Positions 26,134-34,620 of a DNA stretch of 64,000 nt are shown here, piece after piece. Position numbers and translations under genes: made by a program. The DNA is from Candidatus Latescibacterota bacterium (GTDB lineage: Bacteria; Krumholzibacteriota; Krumholzibacteriia; JACNKJ01). A model generated the notes under the pieces. It had not been told where the DNA came from. It made no database searches and saw only the letters and a list, made by a program, of their open reading frames with translations. The stretch lies in contig JACKDC010000004.1 in NCBI GenBank assembly GCA_020633725.1, positions 248,001 to 312,000 on the forward strand. The letters run 5' to 3'. Numbering within the stretch: position 1 is the first letter of the stretch; each line of letters opens with the position of its first letter.

Positions 26134-28101
26134 ATGAAGCTCGGGCCGGCCATTCTCACGCTCTTGCTGGCAACCTCCGTGGCCACCGCCGAGGCCCAGA
26201 CCTGGGAGGCGGACGACGGGATCTTCAACCCCAGCGGCATTCCCTCGCTGACCTTCTCGCAGCCCCGGCTGGCGGATCTCGACGGCGACGGCGACCTCGA
26301 CCTGATCCTCGGCAGCTCCGTCGACGCGCCGCTCTACTTCGAGAACGTCGGCACGCCCACCAGTCCGGCGTTCGCGCGCGGGGACGACATCCTCGCTCCC
26401 ATCGATCCCCTGGACGCCGAGATGGTCGTTGCGGGAGACCTCGACGGGGACGCCGACCTCGACCTCGTCACCGGGGGCTACCTGGGCCTGCAGCTCTTCA
26501 CCAATGTCGGCGACCTGCACGCGCCAGCCTTCACGCGGGTCGACGGCTTCTTCGCCGGCCTCGCGGCGGGTTCGCTCCCCGTGCCGACCCTCGCCGATCT
26601 CGACGACGACGGCGACCTGGACCTGCTGGTCGGTCTCAGCGAGGATGGTCGCCTCAAGTTCTATCCCAACCTCGGGACGCCCGTCGCCGCCGTCTTCACC
26701 GAGGCCTCGGCCACGATCTGGTACGACGTCGGCCTCTACGCGTATCCCTGGTTCGCCGATCTCGACGGCGACGGGGACGTCGACCTGCTCTCCGGTCGCG
26801 ACCAGCACGGCTTCGTCTACTATCGCAACATCGGCAACCCGACCACGCCGATCTGGCAAAGCGCCGACGCGCTCTTCACGGGCCTCGGCGCCGCCACCTA
26901 CTGGAACTCGCCCTGCCTGGTGGATCTCACGGGCGACGGCCGGCTCGACCTCATCCACGGCACCGACGCGGGGCCCCTGCAGTACTACGTCAACACGGGC
27001 AGTCTCGAAGTGCCCGCCTGGACCGCGAACACGAGTCTCTTTGGCGGCGTGCTCGACGTCGGCGCGGCCAGCTCGCCGTTCTTCTTCGACTTCGACGGCG
27101 ACGGCGACCTGGATCTGGCGAGCGGCAGCCAGCTCGGTGACATCAAGTACTTCGAGAACACCGGCACGGCGGCGGCGCCAGCCTGGCGCGCCGACCACGC
27201 CTACTTCGCCGGCATCGACCACTCGATCTACTCGGCAATCACCCTGGGGGACGTGAACGACGACGGCCTCGCCGACGCGGTTGCGGGCGACCTGAACGGC
27301 CAGCTGTTCTTCCACCCCAACACCGGCAGCGGCTTCGACTATGACGGCGCGGTCTTCACGGGAATCAACCTCGGCGGCTGGTCGGTGCCGCGCTTCGTGG
27401 ACATGGACGGCGACCTCGACCTCGACCTGGTGGCCGGCAACGAGGCGGGACAGCTGACCTATCTCGAGAACCAGGGGACCGTCGCCGCGCCAGCGTGGGT
27501 TGTCATCCCCGGCTTCTTCGGCGGGCTCGACGTGGGCAGCAACTGCTCGCCGACCCTCGGCGACTTCGACGGCGACGGCGACCAGGATCTGATCACGGGG
27601 AACCTCTCGCACGCCGTGCGCTACTTCGCGCACGAGGGAGCAAGCTGGGTGGAGGACGCGAGCGTCCTGGCGGGGATCACCGCCGGCCAGAACGCGGCGC
27701 CGGCGCTCGCGGATCTCGACGGCGACGGGGACCTCGACCTCACGATCGGCAACTACGGCGGCACCTTCAACTACTACCGGAACCCGGGGCCCCCGACCTC
27801 CGTGCCGGAGGAGAGCGTGCCGGCCAAGGGGCTCGCGCTCGCCGCCTACCCCAACCCGTTCAACCCCACGACCGTCCTGCGCTTCCGCCTGAACGTGCCG
27901 GCGGCGGTGGAGCTCGCGATCTATGACCTGGCCGGACGCCAGGTCCGAACGCTGTCGACCGGCCCCCTGAGCGCGGGCGATCACGAGGCGAAGTGGGACG
28001 GCCGCGACGCGCAGGGCACGCCCCTGAGTTCCGGCCTCTACTTTGCGCGCCTGCGCGCCGGCGGCGACCAGAGCGCGACGAAGCTCGTCCTCCTCAAGTA
28101 G
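26134..28101 (+). CDS. Secreted VCBS/FG-GAP repeat protein with FlgD-type C-terminal domain
   Basis: 655 residues with a signal peptide ending TAEAQ. About ten repeats of ~55 residues carry an Asp-rich calcium-binding loop (consensus LADLDGDGDLDLxxG) followed by a YFENxGTPxxPxF strand, the FG-GAP/VCBS type that folds as a beta-propeller. The seventh and eighth loops are degenerate (VNDDGLADAVAG, MDGDLDLDLVAG). It ends in a FlgD-like Ig domain (AYPNPFNPTTVLRF ... WDGRDAQG ... ATKLVLLK). Expected to be exported and calcium-stabilised; ligand unknown. Ribosome-binding site AGGGGGGACC. Confidence 0.85.
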   Translation: MKLGPAILTLLLATSVATAEAQTWEADDGIFNPSGIPSLTFSQPRLADLDGDGDLDLILGSSVDAPLYFENVGTPTSPAFARGDDILAPIDPLDAEMVVAGDLDGDADLDLVTGGYLGLQLFTNVGDLHAPAFTRVDGFFAGLAAGSLPVPTLADLDDDGDLDLLVGLSEDGRLKFYPNLGTPVAAVFTEASATIWYDVGLYAYPWFADLDGDGDVDLLSGRDQHGFVYYRNIGNPTTPIWQSADALFTGLGAATYWNSPCLVDLTGDGRLDLIHGTDAGPLQYYVNTGSLEVPAWTANTSLFGGVLDVGAASSPFFFDFDGDGDLDLASGSQLGDIKYFENTGTAAAPAWRADHAYFAGIDHSIYSAITLGDVNDDGLADAVAGDLNGQLFFHPNTGSGFDYDGAVFTGINLGGWSVPRFVDMDGDLDLDLVAGNEAGQLTYLENQGTVAAPAWVVIPGFFGGLDVGSNCSPTLGDFDGDGDQDLITGNLSHAVRYFAHEGASWVEDASVLAGITAGQNAAPALADLDGDGDLDLTIGNYGGTFNYYRNPGPPTSVPEESVPAKGLALAAYPNPFNPTTVLRFRLNVPAAVELAIYDLAGRQVRTLSTGPLSAGDHEAKWDGRDAQGTPLSSGLYFARLRAGGDQSATKLVLLK

Positions 28102-28108
28102 ACTTGCC

Positions 28109-29506
28109 TCAGCGGCGCCGGACCATGCGCGTTGCGAGCGTCGCGATCCGCACCTTCGCGTACTGCTGCAGCGTGTAGAGCGCCTCGGCCGTGGACGGCA
28201 CCTCGGGCTCGGCGATCCACAGCAGCGGGACCAGCGCCGTCCAGCGCAGCAGCCCGGTGAGCCCAAAGAGCACCTGCTCGCTCTGTAGCTGCAGCGAGCC
28301 CAGCGCGAGCGGCGGCGGCAGGAAGGCGCCCGACAGCAGCATGGTTGCCATCATGGCGAGCCCCGCGCACGCGCCGTAGACGCCCGAGTAGGCCTGCCGC
28401 CGTTCGGGCGGCGCGATGGCGAGCACGAAGTTCGTCCCCACCAGGCCCGCGCCCGCCCACATCGCCCCCGAGAAGAAGGCCTCCACGAAGAGGATCCCGT
28501 AGCTCCCCGCGCTCACGAAGAGCCAGGCCTGGGGGATGAACCCGCCCATCACGATCGAGATCGCCATGGCCGTGCGGTTGCCCAGGCGGTCGACGATGCG
28601 TCCCCAGGCGTGCAGCGAGAGCAGCGCTGCCACCGTGCTGATGGTCGCGTAGATCTGTATCTGCACCAGCGGCATGGCGAGGTTGGCGATCATGAAGGGC
28701 TGCCAGAAGGGCGCGCCCACGCCGATGGCGAGCATCCACCACACGGTGAAGAGGATCAGCCGCCGAAAGTTGGGGTCGCCGAAGGGTGCGAGCAGCAGAG
28801 TGGCGGCGTTGTCGGTCTCGATCGCCTTGGGCAGCTCCGGCTGCCGCCAGAGCAGGAACTGGCCGACGACGCCGATCAGCGACGCGCCGGCGAATAGCGC
28901 GGCGAAGATCGGCAGCAGGTTGGCCTGCGTCGCCCAACCCGGCCGCGCGACGAGCGGCCAGTCGCCGGATGCCTGCACGCCGTCGAGCAGCAGGCCGAGC
29001 AGCGTGCCCGTGGCCGTGCCGGCGAGCAGCAGCCACTGCGAGCGCCGGGCGAAGAAACGCCCGCGGATCTCGCGCGGGATGAGATCGCTGATCCACGCCA
29101 CCCAGACGTTCGCGCTCACCGCCTGCGTCACCGCGCTGCCGAGGAGCAGCACGAGGAAGAGCGCCAGCGCCGCGCGGGCGGGCAGCAGCAGGGCCAGCAC
29201 GCCGAAGCCGCCCACGAGCACGCGGCTCGCCAGCGCCCAGCCGACCACGGTGCCCTTGCGCGCCGTGCGCCGCCGCGTGAGCAACGCACCGAGCGGCTGA
29301 AAGAGCAGCGCGAACTGGCCGATGGCCGCCAGCAGTCCGAACTGCAGCGGACTGGCGCCCAGCAAGACCGCGAACTTGGTGAGAAAGACGCTGCCCGGCG
29401 CCGCCACCGTGAAATGGATCTGCGCGAGCAGCCCCTCGGTGGTGGAGATGCGCGTGGTCCGGACGACCAGGGGATCGCGGCGTGGATCGTCCTGCTGCAA
29501 GTTCAC
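28109..29506 (-). CDS. MFS-type transporter
   Basis: About 465 residues with twelve likely transmembrane helices (for example LTKFAVLLGASPLQFGLLAAIGQ, ALALFLVLLLGSAVTQAV, LLLAGTATGTLLGLLL, LLPIFAALFAGASLIGVVGQFLLW, AMISIVMGG-like and LVGTNFVLAIAPPERRQAYSG). The conserved loop 2-3 motif is GALLTRRRTARKG, and a loop with RGRFFARRSQW follows TM4-5. This matches MFS_1 proteins of the type seen in Bacteroidetes and candidate phyla. The GTG start (VNLQQDD) has GGGAGC close upstream; VVRTTRIS a few codons later is an alternative. Substrate unknown. It ends 7 nt from the convergent VCBS gene. Confidence 0.78.
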   Translation of the reverse strand: MNLQQDDPRRDPLVVRTTRISTTEGLLAQIHFTVAAPGSVFLTKFAVLLGASPLQFGLLAAIGQFALLFQPLGALLTRRRTARKGTVVGWALASRVLVGGFGVLALLLPARAALALFLVLLLGSAVTQAVSANVWVAWISDLIPREIRGRFFARRSQWLLLAGTATGTLLGLLLDGVQASGDWPLVARPGWATQANLLPIFAALFAGASLIGVVGQFLLWRQPELPKAIETDNAATLLLAPFGDPNFRRLILFTVWWMLAIGVGAPFWQPFMIANLAMPLVQIQIYATISTVAALLSLHAWGRIVDRLGNRTAMAISIVMGGFIPQAWLFVSAGSYGILFVEAFFSGAMWAGAGLVGTNFVLAIAPPERRQAYSGVYGACAGLAMMATMLLSGAFLPPPLALGSLQLQSEQVLFGLTGLLRWTALVPLLWIAEPEVPSTAEALYTLQQYAKVRIATLATRMVRRR

Positions 29507-29854
29507 GCTCCCTGGCGCCAGGCCGCCGCCAGCGTCCTGCGGGGGACGGCGATGGCCATCCGAAGGCGAGCTTAGTATGAGAGCCTGAAGATGGCCATCG
29601 CCGTCCTCGGCACGCTGCGGCGCGCGAGCTTCGAAGCGCGAGCGTAAAGGGGGGCGTCTGCCGCCGCAAGCACGCCCCTTGCATGACCGGAGTCGTCCGT
29701 GGCGGCGCAAGACGGGCCCCCTTCCCAAGTGCAAGCCATCCAGCAGCTTGCCGGAAGCGCCCGCCGCCGGGGCGGAAGCCGGCGATCGGTCCCACACCGC
29801 CGGCTGGACGAAAAGCGTCCACCGCCCTCGCCGCCCGCGCCAGGGGGTTCTCCG
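29507..29854. other. Divergent intergenic region with a 17-bp perfect inverted repeat
   Basis: 348 bases between the MFS gene and the Cache-like gene. It contains GGACGGCGATGGCCATC (29544-29560) and its exact reverse complement (29590-29606), separated by 29 nt that include TAGTAT (29573-29578). Each arm holds the 10-bp palindrome GATGGCCATC. The remaining 29607-29854 is open in the + frame from a GTG at 29699 but reads as an Arg/Pro-rich, probably non-coding stretch. No confident promoter. Confidence 0.5.
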
Positions 29855-31711
29855 GTGCCGGCTCGCCAGCGACTCACCCGCCTCGCCGTCCTCGTCCTCT
29901 TCGCGCTCGTTCCGCTGCTCGGGATGAGCCCGACCGTCGACGCCAGCGCCGAATCCCCGTCGGGGGAGGCCGCCACGCCCGCCGTGAAGGCGCCCGACAG
30001 CGCCGCGCTGCTGGCGACGCAGCTCCAGGCGGAGCTCACGCGCCTCGGCGAGAACACCGCGGCCTTCGCGCGCAATCCGGTCTTCCGCCAGCAGGAGCAC
30101 TGGTACCGCCCCTGGCAGGAGAATGCGATCGTCCTGCTCATGGATCGCGCGCTGGACAACTTCGACAACCTGCTGCTCACCGAGCTGGTGGATCTGCGCG
30201 GGCAGCTGGTGGCCGTCAATGCGCACGACGGCCAGGAAGCGCCGCTGTCCACGCACCTCCTCTATCTCGAGGACTACGGCCGCCGCCCCTGGTTCACCGC
30301 CATGGCCGGCGCCGGTCCCGACGCCGCGCCGCGTCTTGATGGCCCGCTGGCCGACCCGGACGTCTCGCGCATCTACCCGGGCGCCGCGCCCTGCCTGCGC
30401 GTCACGGTGCCCGTGACCGTGGACGGCGAGGTCGTCGCCCTGCTCAGCCACTGCCTGCGCTTCGCGCCGCTCAGCGAGAAGCTGTCGGCGGCCATGGCGG
30501 CGCCGGGCGCCGCACCGGGCCTCACGCTGGCCCTGCTCGCCGCCGACGGTCACCTGCTCGCCGGCACCGTGCCCGGCCTCGGCGTCAGCGAGAGCGCGCT
30601 GCACGAGTATCCCGTCGAGGCGCCGGGCATGAGCCCCTGGGTGCTGCGCGCCTACCTGCCGCAGACGGCGGGCTGGCGCAACAAGCTGGCCGGCATGCTG
30701 CCGCCCCTGCCCGACACCGCCACGCTGCTGCGCTGGCCGGGCCGCATCTTCGCGATCACGGGGACGCTGATCCTGCTGCTGCTCGGCGCCGGCCTGCTGC
30801 GCGCGCGGCGTGCGGCGGTTCGTCCGGCGAGTCCGGGCCGTCCGCCCATGGCCGTGCCCCGCGGTCCGCTGACGCCCGCCGAGAAGGCCCTCGAACTGCT
30901 CAACGCCTCCTTGGGCGCCATGCTCGGCACGCTGCACGCGCTGGCCGGCGGCAGCCAGGACCTGGCCGAGCGTCGCCTCGATCCCGCCATCGCCAGCGGG
31001 CCGGGCTCCACGCGCGGCGCCCTGCGCCGGGTGGCCGGCCTGCGCGAGCTGCTGGGCGGGCTGGACAAGCACGTGACGGGCTGCCGCGAGGGCGGTCTCG
31101 CCGCGCCGATGCGTCAGGCCGTGGACATCTTCGGCCGCGTGGGTCGCCAGATGGAGGCGCTGGTCGAGCCGCTGCTCGAGACCGAGCGCCGCCTGGCGAG
31201 CCTTCCGCGTCACGGCCTCCGGTCCGGCGCGGAGCTGGACAACTACCACGCGCTCAGCGCATCGGTGCACCGCACCCTCGGCGTGATGAGCGCGCTGCAG
31301 GGCGCGCTGGGACGTCTCCCGCGCAAGGTCCTGCGCGGCGAGTGGTCGCCCGGCGAGGCCGGCGCCAGCGACTGGCAGCGCGTCGTCGACGAACTCCACG
31401 AACTGCTGCTGCTGCTCGCCCGCCAGGTGGGCGCCACGCTCAAGCTCCTCGAGCTGATGCCCGCGAGCGCGGGATCGGTGATCGAGGTGCGCGACGTGAG
31501 CGCGGCCGTCCTGGCCGGCCGGTCGGCGCTGGCCGCGTCGGCGAGCGTCGGCGGGGCGGCGACCGTCGTCCTGGGCGGCGATGGGGACGGTGACTCCGCG
31601 GCGGCGGCCGAAGCGACCGCCGAGCCCGAGCCCCGCTATCACGAGGCGGCCGCCAGCGCGGCGGCGCCTTCCACCCCACGCTTCGAGGTGCTCGGCGGCA
31701 GCCGCAACTAG
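29855..31711 (+). CDS. Membrane protein with extracytoplasmic Cache-like sensor region and helical cytoplasmic domain
   Basis: About 618 residues from the GTG at 29855, where a membrane-anchor helix begins (RLAVLVLFALVPLLG) after a GGGGG. An upstream in-frame GTG (29699) would add 52 basic residues. The extracytoplasmic part (about 30-285) resembles dCache sensors: helix NFDNLLLTELVDLRGQL, LEDYGRRPWFTAM (the typical 'Y..RPWF' Cache box), and CLRVTVPVTVDGEVVALL. A second TM (GRIFAITGTLILLLLGAGLL, about 299-318) leads to a long helical region but no kinase, GGDEF or MCP output motif, then an Ala-rich tail. Probably a sensor that works through a partner protein. Confidence 0.6.
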   Translation: MPARQRLTRLAVLVLFALVPLLGMSPTVDASAESPSGEAATPAVKAPDSAALLATQLQAELTRLGENTAAFARNPVFRQQEHWYRPWQENAIVLLMDRALDNFDNLLLTELVDLRGQLVAVNAHDGQEAPLSTHLLYLEDYGRRPWFTAMAGAGPDAAPRLDGPLADPDVSRIYPGAAPCLRVTVPVTVDGEVVALLSHCLRFAPLSEKLSAAMAAPGAAPGLTLALLAADGHLLAGTVPGLGVSESALHEYPVEAPGMSPWVLRAYLPQTAGWRNKLAGMLPPLPDTATLLRWPGRIFAITGTLILLLLGAGLLRARRAAVRPASPGRPPMAVPRGPLTPAEKALELLNASLGAMLGTLHALAGGSQDLAERRLDPAIASGPGSTRGALRRVAGLRELLGGLDKHVTGCREGGLAAPMRQAVDIFGRVGRQMEALVEPLLETERRLASLPRHGLRSGAELDNYHALSASVHRTLGVMSALQGALGRLPRKVLRGEWSPGEAGASDWQRVVDELHELLLLLARQVGATLKLLELMPASAGSVIEVRDVSAAVLAGRSALAASASVGGAATVVLGGDGDGDSAAAAEATAEPEPRYHEAAASAAAPSTPRFEVLGGSRN

Positions 31712-31731
31712 AGCTTCATGTTCCTCCCAAG

Positions 31732-31936
31732 CCCGCCCCCGGGGGCGAGTCGGATCTCCAGGGTCCGAGTCGCAGTCGGGGGCGGGTTCTCGCTTGCCTG
31801 CCGTTTTCTCCGCACTCGCCTCTTGACCTAGCCTCAATGATACTATACATTAGCATCCTATGCAAGGGGTAAAGTCCCGGTTTTGTGGAGGTTGCACGGC
31901 AGCGCCTGGCCCGCACCTCCCGCCCCCGGGGGCGAG
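31732..31936. repeat. Palindrome-bounded repeat element, copy B
   Basis: ~205 bp bounded by two copies of CCCGCCCCCGGGGGCGAG (31732-31749 and 31919-31936), a one-arm variant of the palindrome at 14858. Internally it has GTCGGGGGCGGGTT (a half palindrome near 31774), then TTGACC (31823-31828), 17 nt, TACATT (31846-31851) and AGCATCCTATGCAAGGGGT. It lies between convergent genes (Cache-like protein and the BatD/E fusion). Same architecture as 14858-15055. A short + strand frame from 31860 is not supported by copy A. Confidence 0.65.
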
Positions 31937-31980
31937 CAGGACCACCGGGTCCGGTTTTTCGATGGGGACGTCCGCGAGCG

Positions 31981-34620
31981 CTAGAGCGACGCGAAGCTGC
32001 CCTGGGGGATCCAGCCCTCGAGCTCGTCGCCGAGGTGGACGCGGACCCAGTTGCCGCGGGTCTCGTCGATGCGCAGTTCCGCGCCGGCGTGGATCTCGAA
32101 GAGTGTGAGGAAGTCCGTGCCGGGTCCGCTGGTCACGGACACCGTGGGCGAGAGGAGCACGGCCTCGCGGCCGCTCCAGTCGGTCCACTCCACGGCCCAG
32201 GCGGCGACGGACACCAGCGGCAGCAGCACGGCCAGTGCGATCAGCACGACGCGCAGCCGTCGCCAGGCGACGATCCGCAGCAGGCCCAGCAGCAGCAGCG
32301 CCGTGCCCAGCCAGAGCAGCACGAGCCCCAGCGCGGCGAGCTCGCCCGGCGAAACGTGCTGGCGCAACCAGCGCCACGCGCCGCTCCAGGCGCCGCCGCC
32401 GGTGCTGCGCGTGTCGCCGTCGGGTCGGCGAGAGCGCGCGAGGGCGAGGTTGTCGCGGACTTCGCTGTCGCGTGGGGCGAGGCGCTGCGCGCGACGGTAG
32501 TCGAGGATCGCGCGGCCCAGGTCGCCCTGCTGGTAGTAGGCGTTGCCGAGGTTGTACCAGAGATGGCTGTCCTCCACGCCTTCCCGCGCGAGGGACTCCC
32601 AGATGCCCGCCGCGGCCTGGAAGTCGCCGGCCTCGTAGCGCGCGGCGGCGTCGGCCATGCGCTGCAGCGTGTCGTCGGCGGCGTGGGCGGGCCGAGGCGC
32701 CAGCGCCAGCGCGAGCAGGAGGAGCGGCAGCAGGCCGCCCAGCAGGCCGGCGCCCTTGCGCGCCGGGCGCGTCTCGCGGTCGAGACGCGGCAGCAGCGCG
32801 CGGGCCTGCTCGAGCAGCGTCGCCATGCGCGCGCCGCTGTGCTCGGCTGCGCCCGGAGCGTAGCGCGCGAAGTCGCAGGCGTCGAGCAGTCGGCGCGTCT
32901 CGGTGCAGGCCTCGTCGGAGGCGCCCGCGCGGCGCAGCGCGCCCTCGGCGACGTCCCCGGTCAGGCCCGCCGCCGACAGCTTCAGCCGGTCGGCCAGGTA
33001 GCCGCGCAGGCCGCTGGCCAGCTCGGCGCAGAAGCCGCCGAAGTCGCCCGCGGCGTGAGCCTTCTCCGCGGCGCGGAGACGTTCCTCGGCGCTCTTGCGC
33101 GCGCCGCGCGCACGGAAGCCCGCCGCGTCGGAGAGCTGCGCGTCGCGGCGGCGACGCCAGAACCAGGTGCCCGCCAGCAGCGGCCAGGGCAGCGCCAGCG
33201 CGGTCCAGAAGCCGGCCGAGCGGGGGAAGCGGGCGCCGTCGCCGGCGAGCGGCGGGTCGGTCTTGATGTGGTGGATGTCCCTGCCCAGCAGCTCCACGCG
33301 GTCGGGCGTGAGGTCGCTGAAGACCACGGGTTCGCTGGCCTCCGTCTTGCCCGGCGCCACCTGCAGCGTGACGCCCTTCGTCTCCACGCTGCGATAGCGG
33401 CGCTGATCGGGGTCGAACCAGGAGTAGCTCACGCCGGGCAGCGAGAGCTCGCCCTCGCGGCGCGGCACCACGACGCGGGTGTAGCGCTTCTGGACCTGGA
33501 TGGCGTCGCCGTCCACCTGCGTGTCGCTCTGCAGCTCGGCGTCGTAGGCCTTGAAGTCGACGCCGGGATCGTAGTCCGGCTCGGCGAAGGCGCGCGGATT
33601 GCCGAAGCCGCTGAGCGTGAGCGTCACCGTGATCGGCTGGCCGACGGCGTAGGGGCCGGGGTCCGTCTTCAGGGACACGCTGAACTGCTGCGCCACGGTG
33701 CCCTTGAAGCCGGCGGGGCGGCCCGCGTCGGGCAGGGGCAGCACCGTCACCGGCACGGGCGGCGTGCGCAGCACCTTCTCGGGGCCGGCGTCGAAGGCGA
33801 AGAACTCGAAGCGGCTGCGGTCGCGCAGGCGCAGCTGGATCTGCGCGGGGCCGATCTCCAGCTGGCCCGGCTCGCTGGGGAAGAGCGCCGCGCGCAGCTC
33901 GGTGGCGGCGTAGTTGACGCCGTCCACCTGGCGGTAGCCGCTGATCTCGTCGCCGAGGGGTTCGGACCAGAAGCCGGTGAAGTCGGGGGCGCCGTACTGC
34001 GGCTGGCCGATGAAGCTCACGGTCGGCCGGCGATAGAGCGCGAAGTGATGCGTGAGCTGCTGGCCCACGTAGACGGAATCCGCGTCCACCCAGGAGCGGA
34101 TGAAGACGTCGCGGTTGCCCGCCGTGGCGCTCTCCTGCTGCACTGGCGGCGCGCTCGGCTGGCCGGCCGGCGGCACGCCCGCCTGCGGGGCGCCGGAGGT
34201 CGCGGGGCGCACGTTGACGCGCATCGCGCGCGTCTCGTAGATCTGCCCCTTCACGCGCACGGGGACGGCCGGAATCGTGAGCTCGCCGCTGCGCAGCGGC
34301 ACCAGCGTGTAGCGGTAGGTCTTGCTGCTGCTCGCCTGGCCGTTGACCCAGGAGAAGTTACTGGAGCTGGAGCTGCCCACGAGGCCGAAGTCGTCGAGTT
34401 CGGGCAGCTCGGGCGCATCGCTGCCGCGCATCGCGCCGGAGACGACGATGGTATAGTTGAAGGACTCGCCCTCGCGGATGATGCCGCCGTCCAGGGTGGC
34501 CTCCACCTGGACGTCGTCGGCGAGGGCGCGCACGGGCCAGGCGCCTGCCACGGCGGTGGCGAACAGGACGGCGAGGCAGAGCGCCGGCGCCCTCCGCGTG
34601 ATCCGCTCCAGCGTCGACAT
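31981..34620 (-). CDS. BatD-BatE fusion protein (Bat aerotolerance-type operon)
   Basis: 879 residues. First half is BatD: signal peptide, Ig-like periplasmic domains (EATLDGGIIREGESFNYTIVVSG; YVGQQLTHHFALYRRP; VTLTLSGFGNPRAFAEP), a TM near 465 and a cytoplasmic helical part. A second signal-like stretch (about 618-645: LGGLLPLLLLALALAPRPAHAAD) then starts BatE: TPR pair (DSHLWYNLGNAYYQQGDLGRAI), two TM helices, and an SH3-like end (VSVTSGPGTDFLTLFEIHAGAEL). The two proteins are usually encoded separately; here there is no stop or well-placed restart between them. An internal ATG at 32826 lacks a Shine-Dalgarno. Last gene of the moxR-bat operon, overlapping batC by ATGA. Expected role: envelope complex with BatA/B/C and MoxR, of unresolved biochemistry. 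Confidence 0.88.
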   Translation of the reverse strand: MSTLERITRRAPALCLAVLFATAVAGAWPVRALADDVQVEATLDGGIIREGESFNYTIVVSGAMRGSDAPELPELDDFGLVGSSSSSNFSWVNGQASSSKTYRYTLVPLRSGELTIPAVPVRVKGQIYETRAMRVNVRPATSGAPQAGVPPAGQPSAPPVQQESATAGNRDVFIRSWVDADSVYVGQQLTHHFALYRRPTVSFIGQPQYGAPDFTGFWSEPLGDEISGYRQVDGVNYAATELRAALFPSEPGQLEIGPAQIQLRLRDRSRFEFFAFDAGPEKVLRTPPVPVTVLPLPDAGRPAGFKGTVAQQFSVSLKTDPGPYAVGQPITVTLTLSGFGNPRAFAEPDYDPGVDFKAYDAELQSDTQVDGDAIQVQKRYTRVVVPRREGELSLPGVSYSWFDPDQRRYRSVETKGVTLQVAPGKTEASEPVVFSDLTPDRVELLGRDIHHIKTDPPLAGDGARFPRSAGFWTALALPWPLLAGTWFWRRRRDAQLSDAAGFRARGARKSAEERLRAAEKAHAAGDFGGFCAELASGLRGYLADRLKLSAAGLTGDVAEGALRRAGASDEACTETRRLLDACDFARYAPGAAEHSGARMATLLEQARALLPRLDRETRPARKGAGLLGGLLPLLLLALALAPRPAHAADDTLQRMADAAARYEAGDFQAAAGIWESLAREGVEDSHLWYNLGNAYYQQGDLGRAILDYRRAQRLAPRDSEVRDNLALARSRRPDGDTRSTGGGAWSGAWRWLRQHVSPGELAALGLVLLWLGTALLLLGLLRIVAWRRLRVVLIALAVLLPLVSVAAWAVEWTDWSGREAVLLSPTVSVTSGPGTDFLTLFEIHAGAELRIDETRGNWVRVHLGDELEGWIPQGSFASL

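Noticed and set aside
29699..29854. N-terminal extension of the Cache-like protein
   Set aside because: Arg/Pro-rich, no ribosome-binding site, and it would bury the membrane anchor.
31860..32108. Small plus-strand ORF starting at the core of repeat copy B
   Set aside because: Copy A does not preserve the frame, and the ORF runs into the antisense of the BatD/E fusion.
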